From positions 3,314,771-3,378,770 of the forward strand of contig NZ_KV878783.1 in the NCBI RefSeq assembly GCF_001890765.1: DNA of 64,000 nt, in the 5' to 3' direction. How positions within the stretch are numbered: the stretch's first letter is position 1; every line of letters starts with the position of its first letter. The position numbers were made by a program, and so were the translations under genes. This DNA is from Spirulina major PCC 6313 (GTDB taxonomy: Bacteria > Cyanobacteriota > Cyanobacteriia > Cyanobacteriales > Spirulinaceae). Under the pieces are notes generated by a model. That model made no database searches and had not been told where the DNA came from. It saw only the letters and a program-made list of their open reading frames with translations. This document shows positions 24,862 through 35,298 of this stretch, piece after piece.

Positions 24862-27615
24862 TTACAATGTCAAGACGGCAAGCACCGTATCCGGAGATAA
24901 ATGTTGCAACCGGAAACCGACAGTTTGGCAGACTCGTTGCATGCCCGTGTTTTCCGGCAGGATGTTGGCCATCAGTTGGGTAAAGTTGCGATCGCGCCCA
25001 ATGGCGACTAATCGTTTCAGAAGCTCGGTGCCGAGGCCCTGATTTTGACAGCGATCGCTAATGATCATGGCAAATTCCGCTTCATTCACCCCATGCAATT
25101 GGCTAATACGGGCAACCCCTAGAAATTGATGTTCGCCGGTTTCAGGGTCTTTATAGTCTGCCACAAGGGCGATTTCGCGATCGTAGTCAATAAAACAGAT
25201 TCGGGAGAGGCGATCGTGGGCCACCCGACTTTTAAGGGACATCAAATGGAAATAGCGCAGGTAGATGCTTTCCTCCGACAGGGGCTCGTGGAACTTGACC
25301 ACAAGGGGTTCATCTTCAGGGCGAATGGGCCGAATCACCACATTCGTCCCATCTTTGAGCGTCCACGGCGCAACATAATTGAGGGGATAGGGGCAAATGG
25401 CCGGTTTGGGTAAGTCGGCTTCCGGGGTTTCCGGGTCATGCAACACCACCCGCGCATCCAGGGCCACCAGGCGATCGCTGCCCACCAGCAGCGGATTAAT
25501 ATCCAGTTCCTTAATCCACGCCTGTTCCACCACCAACTGGCTAAAGCGCACCAGCAACTGTTCCAACATATCGAGATCCACCGCCGCTTGACCCCGCACC
25601 CCCTTGAGGGCGGTGTAGATTTTGGTTTGCTCGATCATCCGACGAGCCAAGGTGGTATTGAGGGGCGGCAGGCCCAAGGCGCGATCCTTAAATACTTCCA
25701 CCAGTGATCCGCCTGTGCCAAATAACAGCACCGGCCCAAATTGAGCGTCCAGGCTGCTGCCAATGATGAGTTCATAATCCCCTTGGGTCATTTGCAACAT
25801 CGGCTGCACCGTCACCCCTTGGAAATGTTCCGCGCCCACTTTTTCGGTGACGGATTCTTGAATGCCGTTGTAGGCTCCCCGTACGGTTTCGGCATCTTGC
25901 AACAAGAGGCGCACACCGCCCACATCGGTTTTGTGGGTGATGGTGGTGGAGTTGAGTTTGAGGACAACGGGATAGCCGATCGCTTCGGCTTGGGCGACGG
26001 CTGCGTCGGCGGAGGTAGCGATCGCCGTCGCCACCGTCGGAATCCCGTAGGCATCGAGCAACTGTTTCGACTCGTATTCCGTCAGTAAGTTACGCCCTTC
26101 AGCCCGCACCGCTGCAATCATCGCCGTGACGCGATCGCGCTCCGGAGCCTGCTCCTCATCCATCGTAATCATCGGCGTTTCATACAACCCCTGCAAATTG
26201 TAGGAATACCGCCACATATAGTTAAAAACATGGGCCGCCGTATCCGGAAACGGCAACGTAAAAATCCGTGCATGGTTCAGCAACTGCTCACCCGGCGTAA
26301 TCCCATCCCCCCCCATCCAACTGGCCAAAATCGGCTTCGCCGGTCGGCTCGGATCTTGGAGAATCTCCACAAACTGCTTCGCCGTCTGGGTCGGGTCGGT
26401 CATCGCTTGGGGCGTGAGAATCGCCAAGAGTCCATCACTATTCGGGTCATCGAGGGTAATTCGGATCGCTTCTGCATAGCGATGGGGATCAGCATCGCCC
26501 AAAATATCCACCGGATTCCCATGACTCCAATGGGGCGGCAACAATTCATTCAGTTTCGCCGTTGTTTCCGGCGACAACTTCGCCAACTTTCCCCCTTCTG
26601 AGATCAGCGCATCCGTGGTCAGCACCCCCGGCCCTCCGGCATTAGTCAAGATCGTGAGGCGATTGCCCTGTGGACGGGGCTGCTTCGCCAACACCTCCGC
26701 CATATTAAACAGGTCGTCAATCGTATCCACCCGCAACACCCCACACCGCCGGAATGCTGCGTTGAGCACCTCATCACTGCCCGCTAGGGCCCCCGTATGG
26801 GAGGCCGCCGCCGCCGCCGCTGCCTCGGTTCGTCCTGCCTTGATCACAATAATCGGCTTGGTGCGGGCCACTTCCCGCGCCGCCGACAAAAACGATCGCG
26901 CATTGCCGATGCTTTCCATATAGATCACAATGCTATGGGTATCGGGATCATCGCCGAGATAATCAATCAGATCCCCCCAATCCACATCCAACATCGACCC
27001 AATGGAAATAAAGGCACTAAAGCCCACATTTTCCCGGAAACTCCAGTCCAAAATCGAAGTACAGAGGGCCCCGCTTTGGCTGATGAACCCCACATTGCCA
27101 GGACGAGCGATCGCACTCGCAAACGTCGCATTCAACCCCGACACCGGACACATCACCCCCAAACAGTTCGGCCCCACAATCCGTAAATTTCCCGCCCGCG
27201 CCTTCGCCAAAATCTGCCGCTCCAGCTCGACCCCCTCGGCCCCGATTTCCTTAAAGCCCGCCGAGATAATAATCGCCGCCTTCACCCCCGCTGCCACACA
27301 TTCATCAATCACCTGGGGCACTGCCAACGACGGAATCGCAATCACCACCAAATCCACCGACTCCGGAATCGCCGCCAAATTCGGATACGCCTTAATACCT
27401 AAAACACTCGCCCGCTTCGGATTAATCGGAAACACCGTCCCACCAAAGGGATGGCTAATCAAATTCCAGAGCAGAGTCCGCCCCACACTCCCCGGTTTTT
27501 CACTCGCTCCGATAATCGCAACAGACTGAGGTTGAAAGAATGCTTTCAATGGCTGTTGATCGTAGTGCAACACATTCTGAGCAGGATCTGCGGTTTGCAT
27601 AGAAGAACTCATCAT
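24862..27615 (-). CDS. Fused ADP-forming acyl-CoA synthetase / GNAT acetyltransferase
   Basis: A 917-residue protein with three parts. Residues ~30-480 are the CoA-binding and ligase domains of an ADP-forming acetyl-CoA synthetase ([35 protein letters not shown] with the phospho-histidine). Residues ~510-730 are an ATP-grasp subunit ([19 protein letters not shown]). The last ~170 residues are a GNAT acetyltransferase ([27 protein letters not shown]). This architecture matches Pat-type protein lysine acetyltransferases. Both halves look intact, so activity as either enzyme cannot be excluded. It lies upstream of the giant kinase on the same strand, with a 93-base gap. Confidence 0.92.
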   Translation of the reverse strand: MMSSSMQTADPAQNVLHYDQQPLKAFFQPQSVAIIGASEKPGSVGRTLLWNLISHPFGGTVFPINPKRASVLGIKAYPNLAAIPESVDLVVIAIPSLAVPQVIDECVAAGVKAAIIISAGFKEIGAEGVELERQILAKARAGNLRIVGPNCLGVMCPVSGLNATFASAIARPGNVGFISQSGALCTSILDWSFRENVGFSAFISIGSMLDVDWGDLIDYLGDDPDTHSIVIYMESIGNARSFLSAAREVARTKPIIVIKAGRTEAAAAAAASHTGALAGSDEVLNAAFRRCGVLRVDTIDDLFNMAEVLAKQPRPQGNRLTILTNAGGPGVLTTDALISEGGKLAKLSPETTAKLNELLPPHWSHGNPVDILGDADPHRYAEAIRITLDDPNSDGLLAILTPQAMTDPTQTAKQFVEILQDPSRPAKPILASWMGGDGITPGEQLLNHARIFTLPFPDTAAHVFNYMWRYSYNLQGLYETPMITMDEEQAPERDRVTAMIAAVRAEGRNLLTEYESKQLLDAYGIPTVATAIATSADAAVAQAEAIGYPVVLKLNSTTITHKTDVGGVRLLLQDAETVRGAYNGIQESVTEKVGAEHFQGVTVQPMLQMTQGDYELIIGSSLDAQFGPVLLFGTGGSLVEVFKDRALGLPPLNTTLARRMIEQTKIYTALKGVRGQAAVDLDMLEQLLVRFSQLVVEQAWIKELDINPLLVGSDRLVALDARVVLHDPETPEADLPKPAICPYPLNYVAPWTLKDGTNVVIRPIRPEDEPLVVKFHEPLSEESIYLRYFHLMSLKSRVAHDRLSRICFIDYDREIALVADYKDPETGEHQFLGVARISQLHGVNEAEFAMIISDRCQNQGLGTELLKRLVAIGRDRNFTQLMANILPENTGMQRVCQTVGFRLQHLSPDTVLAVLTL

Positions 27616-28389
27616 AACGACTTAGGGATAGACAGACACGAACAGTCATCAAACTCAACAACATTTGTTGTGTTGGTTACCATTTGAATCAAAATGAATT
27701 GATCCTGACTGTGGCTAGGCTCATTCTACTGATTCCCCCAGATAATTCCCAAGATTCCCTATGATTCTTTTAACAAAGTCAAAACGAAGCTATCTCAATC
27801 ATCATCAGTGTTTAAGATTTATTTAATATTTTATTGCGATTTTATTGAAGCTCTGCTTTGACAATTTAACATCATCCTGTTCCCACAATCCCAACGGTAA
27901 TCCCCCAGCAGAGCCATACTGAAGTGCCAAACCACATCACTCAATCATCGATCCATCCCATGCCCTTCATCTCAACCATGAACTTTATCCGTCTGATCAG
28001 AGTAATTCAATGACGACAATACAACCAGGCAAACATACCAAAAAAAGATGCTAATCCTCTCTTGAATCAGCATCAATCTATGAGATTTAATCCATTTAAT
28101 CGGCTCCTAAAACGTTAGCAGTCTTGAGTTATTTCAACGAGAGTTAATATTGTGCGATATAATTACTAAACTTATCGGAATAATTTGATCAGAATGATTG
28201 TCACAGTCTATCGGGTGGATCTCTTGTGTCCAATCTGGCGATCCTCAATCATCCTCAGTCCAGCCATCTGCAACGATCCGATGATGGCAGTCCCTTGGAC
28301 AGGTATTCGCTGATGGTGCTTGAAGAGTATCACGAGAGCCTGAAATCAATCCAGTTTCATGACCTAACCCCTGCGACCCCAGCAAATCA
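27616..28389. other. AT-rich intergenic region between divergent genes
   Basis: 774 bases separating the acyl-CoA synthetase/GNAT gene (minus) from the hybrid kinase (plus). It is clearly more AT-rich than the flanking genes. I find no gene. There is one weak hairpin (GATGCT near 28048 with AGCATC near 28068). It presumably holds both promoters, but no clean -35/-10 pair stands out. Confidence 0.5.
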
Positions 28390-31300
28390 ATGTTGAAACG
28401 GCCTTTTTCACCTATTTCACTCCGTTTATTCTTGATTGTTCCTCTCCTATTGCAAATCATTGTAATTGTTGGTTTAACGGCTTATGTTTCCTTGCAGAAT
28501 GGTCGGCGCATGGTCAATCAACTCGCACGGCAATTAGCCACGACTATCGGCGATCGCACCAAAAGCGAAATCAATCAAAACCTCGTCGTGCCCCTCACCT
28601 TACAAAAAGCCTATTCCGCTAGCCATAAAAGTGGACAACTCGATGTGCAGAATCTGGCGAGCCTAGAGCGCTTTTTTACGCGACAACTCCAAAGCCAAAC
28701 CCTCGTCACCGGGTTATCTTTTACAACACCAGCCGGAGATTTTATCGGGGTCGAACAGATTCAAGGCAGAACCCGACTCCTCCGGGTGCGCAATGCCGAG
28801 ACCGCGCCCAATCAACATATCTACCGCCTCACCCCTAGCGGCGATCGCGCCGACTTCATCGCCGCCAATGTCTATGATCCCCGCAAAACCCCTTGGTACA
28901 ACCAAACCATTCAAGGTTATCGTCAGAAGTGGAACTCCGTTTATCTGGACAAAAGACAATTAAAAACCAGCCTTTCTCGGCCTGTGTATAACGACCAGAA
29001 TGATTTAGTAGGAGTTCTCAATATTGAAATATCATTAAATCAAGTTGATGATATTTTTAATGAACTATTTGCCGATGAAGACACTCATTTTTTTGTCATT
29101 GATCAAGATAACTATCTGATTGCCACCTCAACCCAAGAAGCACTCTATCAAAAAAATCATCGATTGCAGGCTGGACTCAGTCAATCATCCTTGATCAGGC
29201 AGGTTTCTCATCAGCTAAAAAACACAAGTCGCCGTCGCTTATTCCGACGCAACACATCAGACTTCATTCGCATTGAAAACCAAAAATATTATATCTATAC
29301 CACTCCCCTTGATAACCTCGATTTAAAGTGGGCTTTAGTGGTGATTTTACCAGAAACTCGATTAGGACATCATCTCGATGCAATCACAACCCACACCATC
29401 ATTCTCTGTATTGGTGCGCTCATTATTACAATAATTCTGGGCACGTTTACCACGCGAATCATTGCAGCCCCATTGCTCAATTTAGTGAGTGCTAGTCAGA
29501 AAATTGAGCAGTCTGATGGACAGGATGCCCTCAGCATTGAACCGAGTTGGATTCGAGAACTCGAAATTCTCAGAGCTGCATTTCTCAAAATGCACCTGAA
29601 GATTCGGGAAACATTGACAAAGCTCAATAGTCGTCAGGAAGATTTAGAATCTTATATTGAAGATCAAAGTAACCTCTTTAAGGCAATTTATGAAAATGCA
29701 GGGATTGGAATTGGGTTAACCAATCTAGAGGGTTATATTATTGATAGTAATCCCGCATTGCAAAAACTGTTGGGCTATGACGGTGATGAATTAAAAACAT
29801 TACATTTTTCTGAATATACCTATCCCGATGATTTGGGTGCTGACACCTCCCAAGTGGCTGAAATCTTTGCGGGAGAGCGGGATAACTTTACCATGGAAAA
29901 ACGCTATATTCGCAAGGACAAAAGTGTTGTTTGGGCCCGGATGACTTTATGTTCTATTCGTAAAAATGGTCAGCTTGAATATACATTCTGCATGACTGAA
30001 GATATTACGGACTGGAAGCAAAGTGAGGCGAAAAATAAAGCGATTTTGTCTGTCCTTCCTGATCTAATTTTACATGTGGATTATGAGGGAAGATATTTAA
30101 ACTATTATGCGATGCAAGATAAAAATATTATCGATCTAGCGACGACGGGTAAACAGCGAATTGGCCATTTTTTATATGAATTTTTGCCGGACGATGTGGC
30201 AAAACGGCATTTGTATTTTATTCAGCAGGCAATCCTGACCGATACGCTGCAATGCTACGAGCAGGAAATTAAAATTAATGGGCGATCGCAATACGAAGAG
30301 GTCCGCATTGCCCATAGTGGTAGCAATGATGCGGTGATGATTATTCGTGATATTAATGATCGCAAACGGACGGAATTATTTTTACAGCAGGCAATGGAGG
30401 CAGCCCAGGCAGCAAATACGGCAAAAAGTCAATTCTTGGCGAACATGAGCCATGAACTGCGGACACCGTTGAATGCCATTCTTGGGTTTACGCAAGTGAT
30501 GGCACGGGATAAAAGTTTGAGTCTAGAGCACCAAAATTATATTCACATTATTAATCGCAGTGGTGAACATCTTCTCAATTTAATCAATGACATTCTAGAT
30601 TTATCCAAAATTGAAGCAGGTCGGATTAAGCTGCAACCGGAAAGCTTTGATCTTCAAAATCTGTTCCAAAGTTTGACGGAATTGCTCAGTGCTAAAGCGC
30701 AGGCGAAGGGAGTTGTGTTGCGCTGTTGTCTTGATGAAGATGTTCCAGTGCTGCTCTCAGGTGATGTGAGTAAACTCCGTCAAGTGTTGATTAATTTGTT
30801 GGGTAATGCGATTAAGTTTACGAATCGGGGGAGTGTGGTGCTGCGGGTGCGCAATGAGACTCCTGACCAAACGCCTGCATCGCTACAATTTACGATTACG
30901 GATACGGGACAGGGAATTTCAGAATCTGAAATTTCGCTTTTGTTTCAAGCGTTTGAGCAAACGGGGGCGGGGGTTCAATCCAACAGCGGGACGGGGCTGG
31001 GTTTGGCGATTAGTCAGAAGTTTGTGATGTTGATGGGGGGAGAAATTGGCGTTAAAAGTACCTTGGGTCAGGGTTCAACGTTTTACTTTTCGCTGACGTT
31101 GCCGCCGGGTCAAGTGGAGGATGTGCGGGTGCAGGCTTCATCGTTGCCGGTGGTGGGGTTGGCTCCGGATCAGCCGATCTATCGCATTTTGGTGGTGGAC
31201 GATCGCTGGGAAAATAGCCATTTGGTGGATCAGTTGTTGACGAAGGTGGGGTTTGAGGTGCGGACGGCGGCGAATGGGGAGGAGGGGATTGCGGTGTGGG

Positions 31301-31833
31301 AGGAGTGGCAACCGCATCTGATTTGGATGGATATGCGGATGCCGGTGCTCGATGGCTATGAGGCGACGCGACGGATTAAGGGGACGGAGCTGGGACGCAA
31401 GACGGTGGTGATCGCGCTGACGGCGAGTGCGTTTGAGGAGCAGCGATCGCAGGTGTTGGCGGCGGGCTGCGATGACTTTGTGCGCAAGCCGTTTCAGGAG
31501 GCGGTGCTGTTTGAGAAGATGGCGCAGTATTTGGGGGTTGTCTATATTTATGGGGAAACGGGACTGATGGAGATGCCGCAAATTGGCATAGAGGAGGCGG
31601 AGGAAGTGGATCTTGTGGCGTTGCTCCAGGTTATGCCGGCGGCATGGCAGTCTGACCTCTTAGCGGCAACGATCGCAGCGAACTCGACCCAAATTTTAGA
31701 CCATTGTGAGGCGATCCCAGACGAGGCGATCGCGCTCCGTGACCAGATTCAGCATTGGCTCGATGAGTTTCGCTTTGACCTGCTCGAAGACTTGCTCGTT
31801 GCGTCCTCCGCTTCAACCTCGGAAACGGTCTAA
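28390..31833 (+). CDS. Membrane hybrid histidine kinase (dCache-HAMP-PAS-PAS-HisKA-HATPase-REC)
   Basis: A 1147-residue sensor kinase. A transmembrane helix lies at ~12-33, followed by an extracytoplasmic dCache-like sensor to ~310 (TPWYNQTIQGYRQKW, then LSRPVYNDQNDLVGVLNIEISL), a second transmembrane helix and a HAMP-like linker. Two PAS domains follow (one at ~430-545). The HisKA box is FLANMSHELRTPLNAILGF, and the HATPase has LINLLGNAIKFTNRG, DTGQGISESE and GTGLGLAISQKF. A C-terminal receiver follows (ILVVDD, phospho-acceptor in IWMDMRMPVLDGYEA, Lys in FVRKPF). The ~110 residues after it look like an eroded HPt domain. No partner regulator is adjacent. Confidence 0.93.
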   Translation: MLKRPFSPISLRLFLIVPLLLQIIVIVGLTAYVSLQNGRRMVNQLARQLATTIGDRTKSEINQNLVVPLTLQKAYSASHKSGQLDVQNLASLERFFTRQLQSQTLVTGLSFTTPAGDFIGVEQIQGRTRLLRVRNAETAPNQHIYRLTPSGDRADFIAANVYDPRKTPWYNQTIQGYRQKWNSVYLDKRQLKTSLSRPVYNDQNDLVGVLNIEISLNQVDDIFNELFADEDTHFFVIDQDNYLIATSTQEALYQKNHRLQAGLSQSSLIRQVSHQLKNTSRRRLFRRNTSDFIRIENQKYYIYTTPLDNLDLKWALVVILPETRLGHHLDAITTHTIILCIGALIITIILGTFTTRIIAAPLLNLVSASQKIEQSDGQDALSIEPSWIRELEILRAAFLKMHLKIRETLTKLNSRQEDLESYIEDQSNLFKAIYENAGIGIGLTNLEGYIIDSNPALQKLLGYDGDELKTLHFSEYTYPDDLGADTSQVAEIFAGERDNFTMEKRYIRKDKSVVWARMTLCSIRKNGQLEYTFCMTEDITDWKQSEAKNKAILSVLPDLILHVDYEGRYLNYYAMQDKNIIDLATTGKQRIGHFLYEFLPDDVAKRHLYFIQQAILTDTLQCYEQEIKINGRSQYEEVRIAHSGSNDAVMIIRDINDRKRTELFLQQAMEAAQAANTAKSQFLANMSHELRTPLNAILGFTQVMARDKSLSLEHQNYIHIINRSGEHLLNLINDILDLSKIEAGRIKLQPESFDLQNLFQSLTELLSAKAQAKGVVLRCCLDEDVPVLLSGDVSKLRQVLINLLGNAIKFTNRGSVVLRVRNETPDQTPASLQFTITDTGQGISESEISLLFQAFEQTGAGVQSNSGTGLGLAISQKFVMLMGGEIGVKSTLGQGSTFYFSLTLPPGQVEDVRVQASSLPVVGLAPDQPIYRILVVDDRWENSHLVDQLLTKVGFEVRTAANGEEGIAVWEEWQPHLIWMDMRMPVLDGYEATRRIKGTELGRKTVVIALTASAFEEQRSQVLAAGCDDFVRKPFQEAVLFEKMAQYLGVVYIYGETGLMEMPQIGIEEAEEVDLVALLQVMPAAWQSDLLAATIAANSTQILDHCEAIPDEAIALRDQIQHWLDEFRFDLLEDLLVASSASTSETV

Positions 31834-31896
31834 CGGCGGGTGGAGGGGCGATCGCGCCTCGATGCCCGTCCATCCCGATGCCTGAGCAATCGCCCA

Positions 31897-32802
31897 TTAG
31901 CTGCCGTAATTCCACCGGGCGCGATAGCCGCGATTATCCAGGTGGGTGAAGGTGCGACCGTAGCCCAAACCGCCGCGCCAGAAGGGGTCAAGTTGGCGTT
32001 GCACCTCCTGGGGCGATAACCCGGCGGCGACAAAATCAACCCCATGGCCTTGGATGTGGGTGGAACGGCTGGCCCCACCGATGGCACGATTGACCGCAGG
32101 CGGACGATACCAACTGGTGATCGTGATTGAGCGACCACCGAGGCGATCGCGCACCTCTTGCATCCGGGCAGCCATGTTGACAATGTTGTTAGTGATGCGT
32201 TCATTTTCCGGGAGGCGTGTCCCGTTTTTGGTAGCTTCACCCCAGGAGAAATTCCCCCCAGGGATGATCGGTGTATCTGTGGTGAGTTGGCCTTTCCCGG
32301 CGATCCGAATCAGTTTACCGCTGGGTTGTGGGGGGGCGGGGGGATCTTGGGGGGGCGCGTAGGCTTCGATGTGGAGGGTGTCCACATGGCCTTCAAACAC
32401 ATACCACTCGGTGCGATCGCCCAAGGGATTTTCCAGTTCCACCTTCAGATGTGACCCCAGATCCGTAAAGGTTTTCACCGCTAATTCTCGCTGGGACACC
32501 GCAAGTTTGTCCTCATCACCGAGTTGAGTAGAGCTAATCGGTTTTTGTTTGAAGATGGTGTCTTGGTTAATCACCAGCGTTCCGGACTGGGAAATGACCA
32601 CATGGCCTTCAAAGACATACCAGTCGTTTTGGTCAGCGATCGCCTTATCCAACGTGATTTTGTAATGCGCCCCTGATTTATCAGCACTGCTAATCCCGTA
32701 CTCTCCTTTCTCCACCGTAACTTTTTCCCGATCACTCAACTCCGTTGACTGCACCGGCTTCGCCTTAAAGATTGTCGTTTGATTAACAATTAGGGTAGAC
32801 AT
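31897..32802 (-). CDS. M15-family D-Ala-D-Ala peptidase with duplicated N-terminal domain
   Basis: A 301-residue protein. Residues 3-68 and 75-140 are two copies of one domain: each runs from TL(I/V)(V/I)NQ-TIFK to WYVFEGHV. A Pro-rich linker (148-160) leads to a C-terminal peptidase M15A-type domain with zinc ligands His249 and Asp256 in STHIQGHGVDF and His287 in FTHLDNRG. Such enzymes cut peptidoglycan stem peptides. There is no signal peptide, so it would need another export route or work after lysis, as phage endolysins do. No phage genes are near. The N-terminal repeats probably bind wall or glycan (inference). Confidence 0.86.
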   Translation of the reverse strand: MSTLIVNQTTIFKAKPVQSTELSDREKVTVEKGEYGISSADKSGAHYKITLDKAIADQNDWYVFEGHVVISQSGTLVINQDTIFKQKPISSTQLGDEDKLAVSQRELAVKTFTDLGSHLKVELENPLGDRTEWYVFEGHVDTLHIEAYAPPQDPPAPPQPSGKLIRIAGKGQLTTDTPIIPGGNFSWGEATKNGTRLPENERITNNIVNMAARMQEVRDRLGGRSITITSWYRPPAVNRAIGGASRSTHIQGHGVDFVAAGLSPQEVQRQLDPFWRGGLGYGRTFTHLDNRGYRARWNYGS

Positions 32803-33110
32803 CGTGAAAATTGTTGTCCAAAAATTACATCGTCTTTAACTCTAACGCTGTTCCCCAACGTCCCGGCTTCCCCCTTCAGCATTTAGACCGAATCTTCAAA
32901 TTTCTTGACATACTCTCCCCACGGCAACTTGGCCCAAGCTCAGCCACTTTTTATGCGTATTCTGATCAGCGGTTTCATTCGTGACTTCAAGCCAACCCTC
33001 GACAGATTCAGTGAGCATTACCATAAACTATTGATGGGTTCCACCCCAAGCATGGCAGCCAGGCAGTACCGACACAGAACCACACCACACCTTCCTGCCA
33101 AATAACTGCT
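32803..33110. other. Intergenic region without a supported gene
   Basis: About 310 bases upstream of the M15 peptidase. At 32905-32920 the sequence TTGACATACTCTCCCC resembles the right end of IS200/IS605 elements in inverted orientation, but the hairpin that should follow is missing. I see nothing else. Confidence 0.4.
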
Positions 33111-33323
33111 TCAATTTTCATCGTTATTTTTTTCTATTCTTAATCCATCACCTTCTAATTGCTTATCGAGATAATTCACCAAATCTTGCTGTGGATAAGG
33201 ATCGCCCCAATTTTTTGATTCTTCGATCAAGGCTAAGATTACGGTATTCACTGTCTTACTATCATCTTTGATAGATTCTAAAATATGACTTACATAGCCT
33301 GCTCCTGAGTACAGGACAAAAAA
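33111..33323 (-). pseudogene. 3' remnant of a gene lacking its start
   Basis: A minus-strand open frame of about 70 codons ends at 33111 and is preceded by a TAA at 33324-33326, with no ATG in the coding part. The translation has good codon texture and protein-like sequence, with segments such as VLYSGAGYVSHILESIKDD, VILALIEESKNWGD and LVNYLDKQLEGDGLRIE. It therefore looks like the C-terminal end of a once longer gene whose 5' part was lost. I do not recognise the family. Confidence 0.5.
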
Positions 33324-33411
33324 TTAGGCTTGGGCTAAAACCCTGATGATTTCCTAGGTTGGGTGGAACAATCGCAAAACTCAACACGCTCCATCAAAAT
33401 TCATAGTCTGT

Positions 33412-33434
33412 CGTGCGGGCATCTTGCCCGCAGG
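33412..33434. repeat. Dispersed palindromic repeat copy
   Basis: GCGGGCA (33415-33421) and TGCCCGC (33425-33431) form a perfect hairpin within TGTCGTGCGGGCATCTTGCC, matching the consensus of the palindromic repeat also found near 18235, 49606 and in the 57847 array. It is non-coding. Confidence 0.55.
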
Positions 33435-33652
33435 GACTCAGACAAAATAGGGAGCAGGATGCTCCCACCCCATCAAAATCAAGATGCCGCCGTACCTTTC
33501 AACGTTTGTCCTGCACTCAGATCTGTCTCACCAGAAATGATTTTGGTTAAAGTTCTAATCATGTGCTTTGAAAGCATACTTCAAAAACCCTCCTATGATG
33601 TTTGCAAACTAGTTTTTTGCCATAGCACATTAAAACCATGTCTCTGCGTTGC

Positions 33653-33853
33653 CTATGAAAGCTGGTTTTCTTTGGCATACTCCCGTAGGGCATGATTCAC
33701 CGCTTCAGCATTTGGAAAAATGCGATGTCGATCAGGTTCAATCATGACAATATTTGTCCCGGCTTGATAGCGATGGATGTATTTTCCCCGCTGACCGGAG
33801 CGAATTAAGTCTTCAGAATATTCAGGTCTGAGGGTATCTTTTTCATTATTCAT
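33653..33853 (-). CDS. Antitoxin partner of the BrnT-type toxin
   Basis: A 66-residue protein whose start overlaps the end of the toxin gene by 8 bases, so translation is coupled. It is short and charged (EYSEDLIRSGQRGKYIHRYQAG, then IEPDRHRIFPNAEAVNHALREY). In BrnT/BrnA systems the antitoxin follows the toxin and carries a ribbon-helix-helix DNA-binding part. I cannot see a classical BrnA sequence here, so the antitoxin call rests on position, size and overlap. The C-terminal helix (NAEAVNHALREYAKEN) could be the part that binds toxin. Confidence 0.7.
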   Translation of the reverse strand: MNNEKDTLRPEYSEDLIRSGQRGKYIHRYQAGTNIVMIEPDRHRIFPNAEAVNHALREYAKENQLS

Positions 33854-34112
33854 CGGCTTTGCGTTCTCTTCGGGTCATCGGTCGTGCTGAGATAATACGA
33901 ATGGAATCTGCCCGTTCAGTCAACGAGACAACGATATAACTTCCCTTCAAGGATAGGCCCAACAGTAGATATCGATCCTCATCCTGAGCATGATCCGGAT
34001 CATGAACACCAGCAGAATACGGATCAGCAAACACCTCAGTGGCTTCTAAAAATGAGACACCATGTTTGAGTTGGTTACTTTGTGCCTTTACCTTGTCCCA
34101 TTCAAACTCCAT
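33846..34112 (-). CDS. brnT: BrnT-family toxin (DUF497)
   Basis: An 88-residue RelE-fold ribonuclease toxin. The DUF497/BrnT signature is clear: MEFEWDKVKAQSNQLKHGVSFLEATEVFADP, then RYLLLGLSLKGSYIVVSLTERADSIRIISARPMTRRER. The conserved DxxKAxxNxxKHGVSF element has Ser and Leu in place of one or two usual residues (AQSNQLKHG), but the overall pattern is intact and the C-terminal ISAR-RER block carries the likely catalytic basic residues. It leads a two-gene minus-strand operon with the antitoxin. The module lies in a region with gene remnants, as mobile toxin-antitoxin pairs often do. Confidence 0.88.
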   Translation of the reverse strand: MEFEWDKVKAQSNQLKHGVSFLEATEVFADPYSAGVHDPDHAQDEDRYLLLGLSLKGSYIVVSLTERADSIRIISARPMTRRERKADE

Positions 34113-34215
34113 TACCGATTAATTAGTTGAGTGTGTCTCACCGCTATCAAAACCATAACGATCGCCTAATTACGATCGCATCTTGATTGTCGCATCATCA
34201 ATGTCAGGGCGATCG

Positions 34216-35208
34216 CTACCCGATGCCCAATTCACGTTTGAGGAGGTTGATCGATTTTTCGCCGATATAGTTTTCACTGCGGACGAGTTCGGGGTGGCGG
34301 ATCAGTTCGTCGCGGAGTTTGAGGATGGCTTGTTTGACGATTTCGTAGCTGGCTTTGTCGGACAGGATGGTTTGGGAACTGCGGATCAGGGCGTTGAGTT
34401 TGTAGGTGTCTTCCACTTGGGCGGAAATGACGAGGATGTCGTCACCGCGCAGGCTGTGGGCGAGGGTTTCGGCGATGTTGAGGATGCCGGTGCTGAGGCT
34501 GACGAGGCCTAGGGTGGTATTTTTGGGCAGGGTCTTCATCAGGGTGAGTTCTTTGGTGTAGTCGCAGATATCGACGGGGATGACGCGGACGGAGCGGGGG
34601 GCGGCGATGTCTTCGGCTTCTTTGATGAAGTAGCGACTGGTGACGACGGTGCCGGAATGGGTTTGAGTGAGGACGGTGGGGAGTTCTTCGAGGGGGACGA
34701 GTTGGACGGGCATTTGCAGGGAGGCTTCGAGTTCTTGTACCATCAGTTCTCCGGCTCCGAGGTCGCGGGCGGGGACGGTGACGAGGACGCGGGCACTACA
34801 GCGGAGCCGCCAGTCAATTTCGGAGAGGAAGAGTTCGCGGGCTTGGGAGAGGGTGCAGCCTTGGGTGAGGAGGTTGTCGAGGCTTTGTTGGATCAGTTTG
34901 TAGGCATCGGGGTATTTTTCGAGGATGGGCGATCGCAAACTCGTGCCGCCTTCGTGGCCTTGGGGTTTGACGTAAATTCCCGACCCGGCTTGGGATTCCA
35001 CGAGGCCGGTGTCTTCGAGTTGGCGATAGACTTTGCTGACGGTGTTGCGGTGCAGGCCGGTGATTTGGGCGAGTTGGCGGGTACTGGGGAGTCGATGTCC
35101 GGGGGGATATTGACGGGATGCGATCGCAAATTGGATTTGGTCGAACAATTGCCGCGAAGCCGGAATATCGCTATCCGTCTGAATGTGAAACTGCACCGTA
35201 TTAGCCAT
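34216..35208 (-). CDS. GntR-family regulator, Sll1961-like
   Basis: A 330-residue transcription factor. The N-terminal ~80 residues are a GntR winged helix-turn-helix (PPGHRLPSTRQLAQITGLHRNTVSKVYRQLEDTGLV, AGSGIYV). The long C-terminal region is not an FCD, UTRA or aminotransferase domain that I recognise; it looks like a cyanobacterial GntR family including Synechocystis Sll1961, a regulator of photosystem stoichiometry under high light (recalled similarity). It is divergent from the dienelactone hydrolase gene, and a palindrome lies between them. The start is the ATG at 35208. Confidence 0.8.
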   Translation of the reverse strand: MANTVQFHIQTDSDIPASRQLFDQIQFAIASRQYPPGHRLPSTRQLAQITGLHRNTVSKVYRQLEDTGLVESQAGSGIYVKPQGHEGGTSLRSPILEKYPDAYKLIQQSLDNLLTQGCTLSQARELFLSEIDWRLRCSARVLVTVPARDLGAGELMVQELEASLQMPVQLVPLEELPTVLTQTHSGTVVTSRYFIKEAEDIAAPRSVRVIPVDICDYTKELTLMKTLPKNTTLGLVSLSTGILNIAETLAHSLRGDDILVISAQVEDTYKLNALIRSSQTILSDKASYEIVKQAILKLRDELIRHPELVRSENYIGEKSINLLKRELGIG

Positions 35209-35242
35209 AGGACTGTGGAAAAATAACCAGTAGAACGCCAGG

Positions 35243-35277
35243 TTTCTCTATGTTCTAGTGTAGGCTGTACAGAGAAA
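35243..35277. promoter_or_regulatory. Candidate operator between divergent gntR-type and hydrolase genes
   Basis: TTTCTCT (35243-35249) and AGAGAAA (35271-35277) form an inverted repeat with a 21-base spacer, and the right part includes the perfect palindrome CTGTACAG (35265-35272). The site is 35 bases from one start and about 22 from the other, a good place for autoregulation by the GntR-type protein. Supported by position only. Confidence 0.4.
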
Positions 35278-35298
35278 TTTTCGGAGAATCCACGCCCC

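Noticed and set aside
32905-32920. A second IS200/IS605 right end in inverted orientation (TTGACATACTCTCCCC).
   Set aside because: The complementary G-rich arm of the end hairpin is absent; too short to call.
32905-33105. A 66-codon plus-strand frame upstream of the gene remnant.
   Set aside because: No ribosome binding site, no motif, and composition like the surrounding non-coding DNA.
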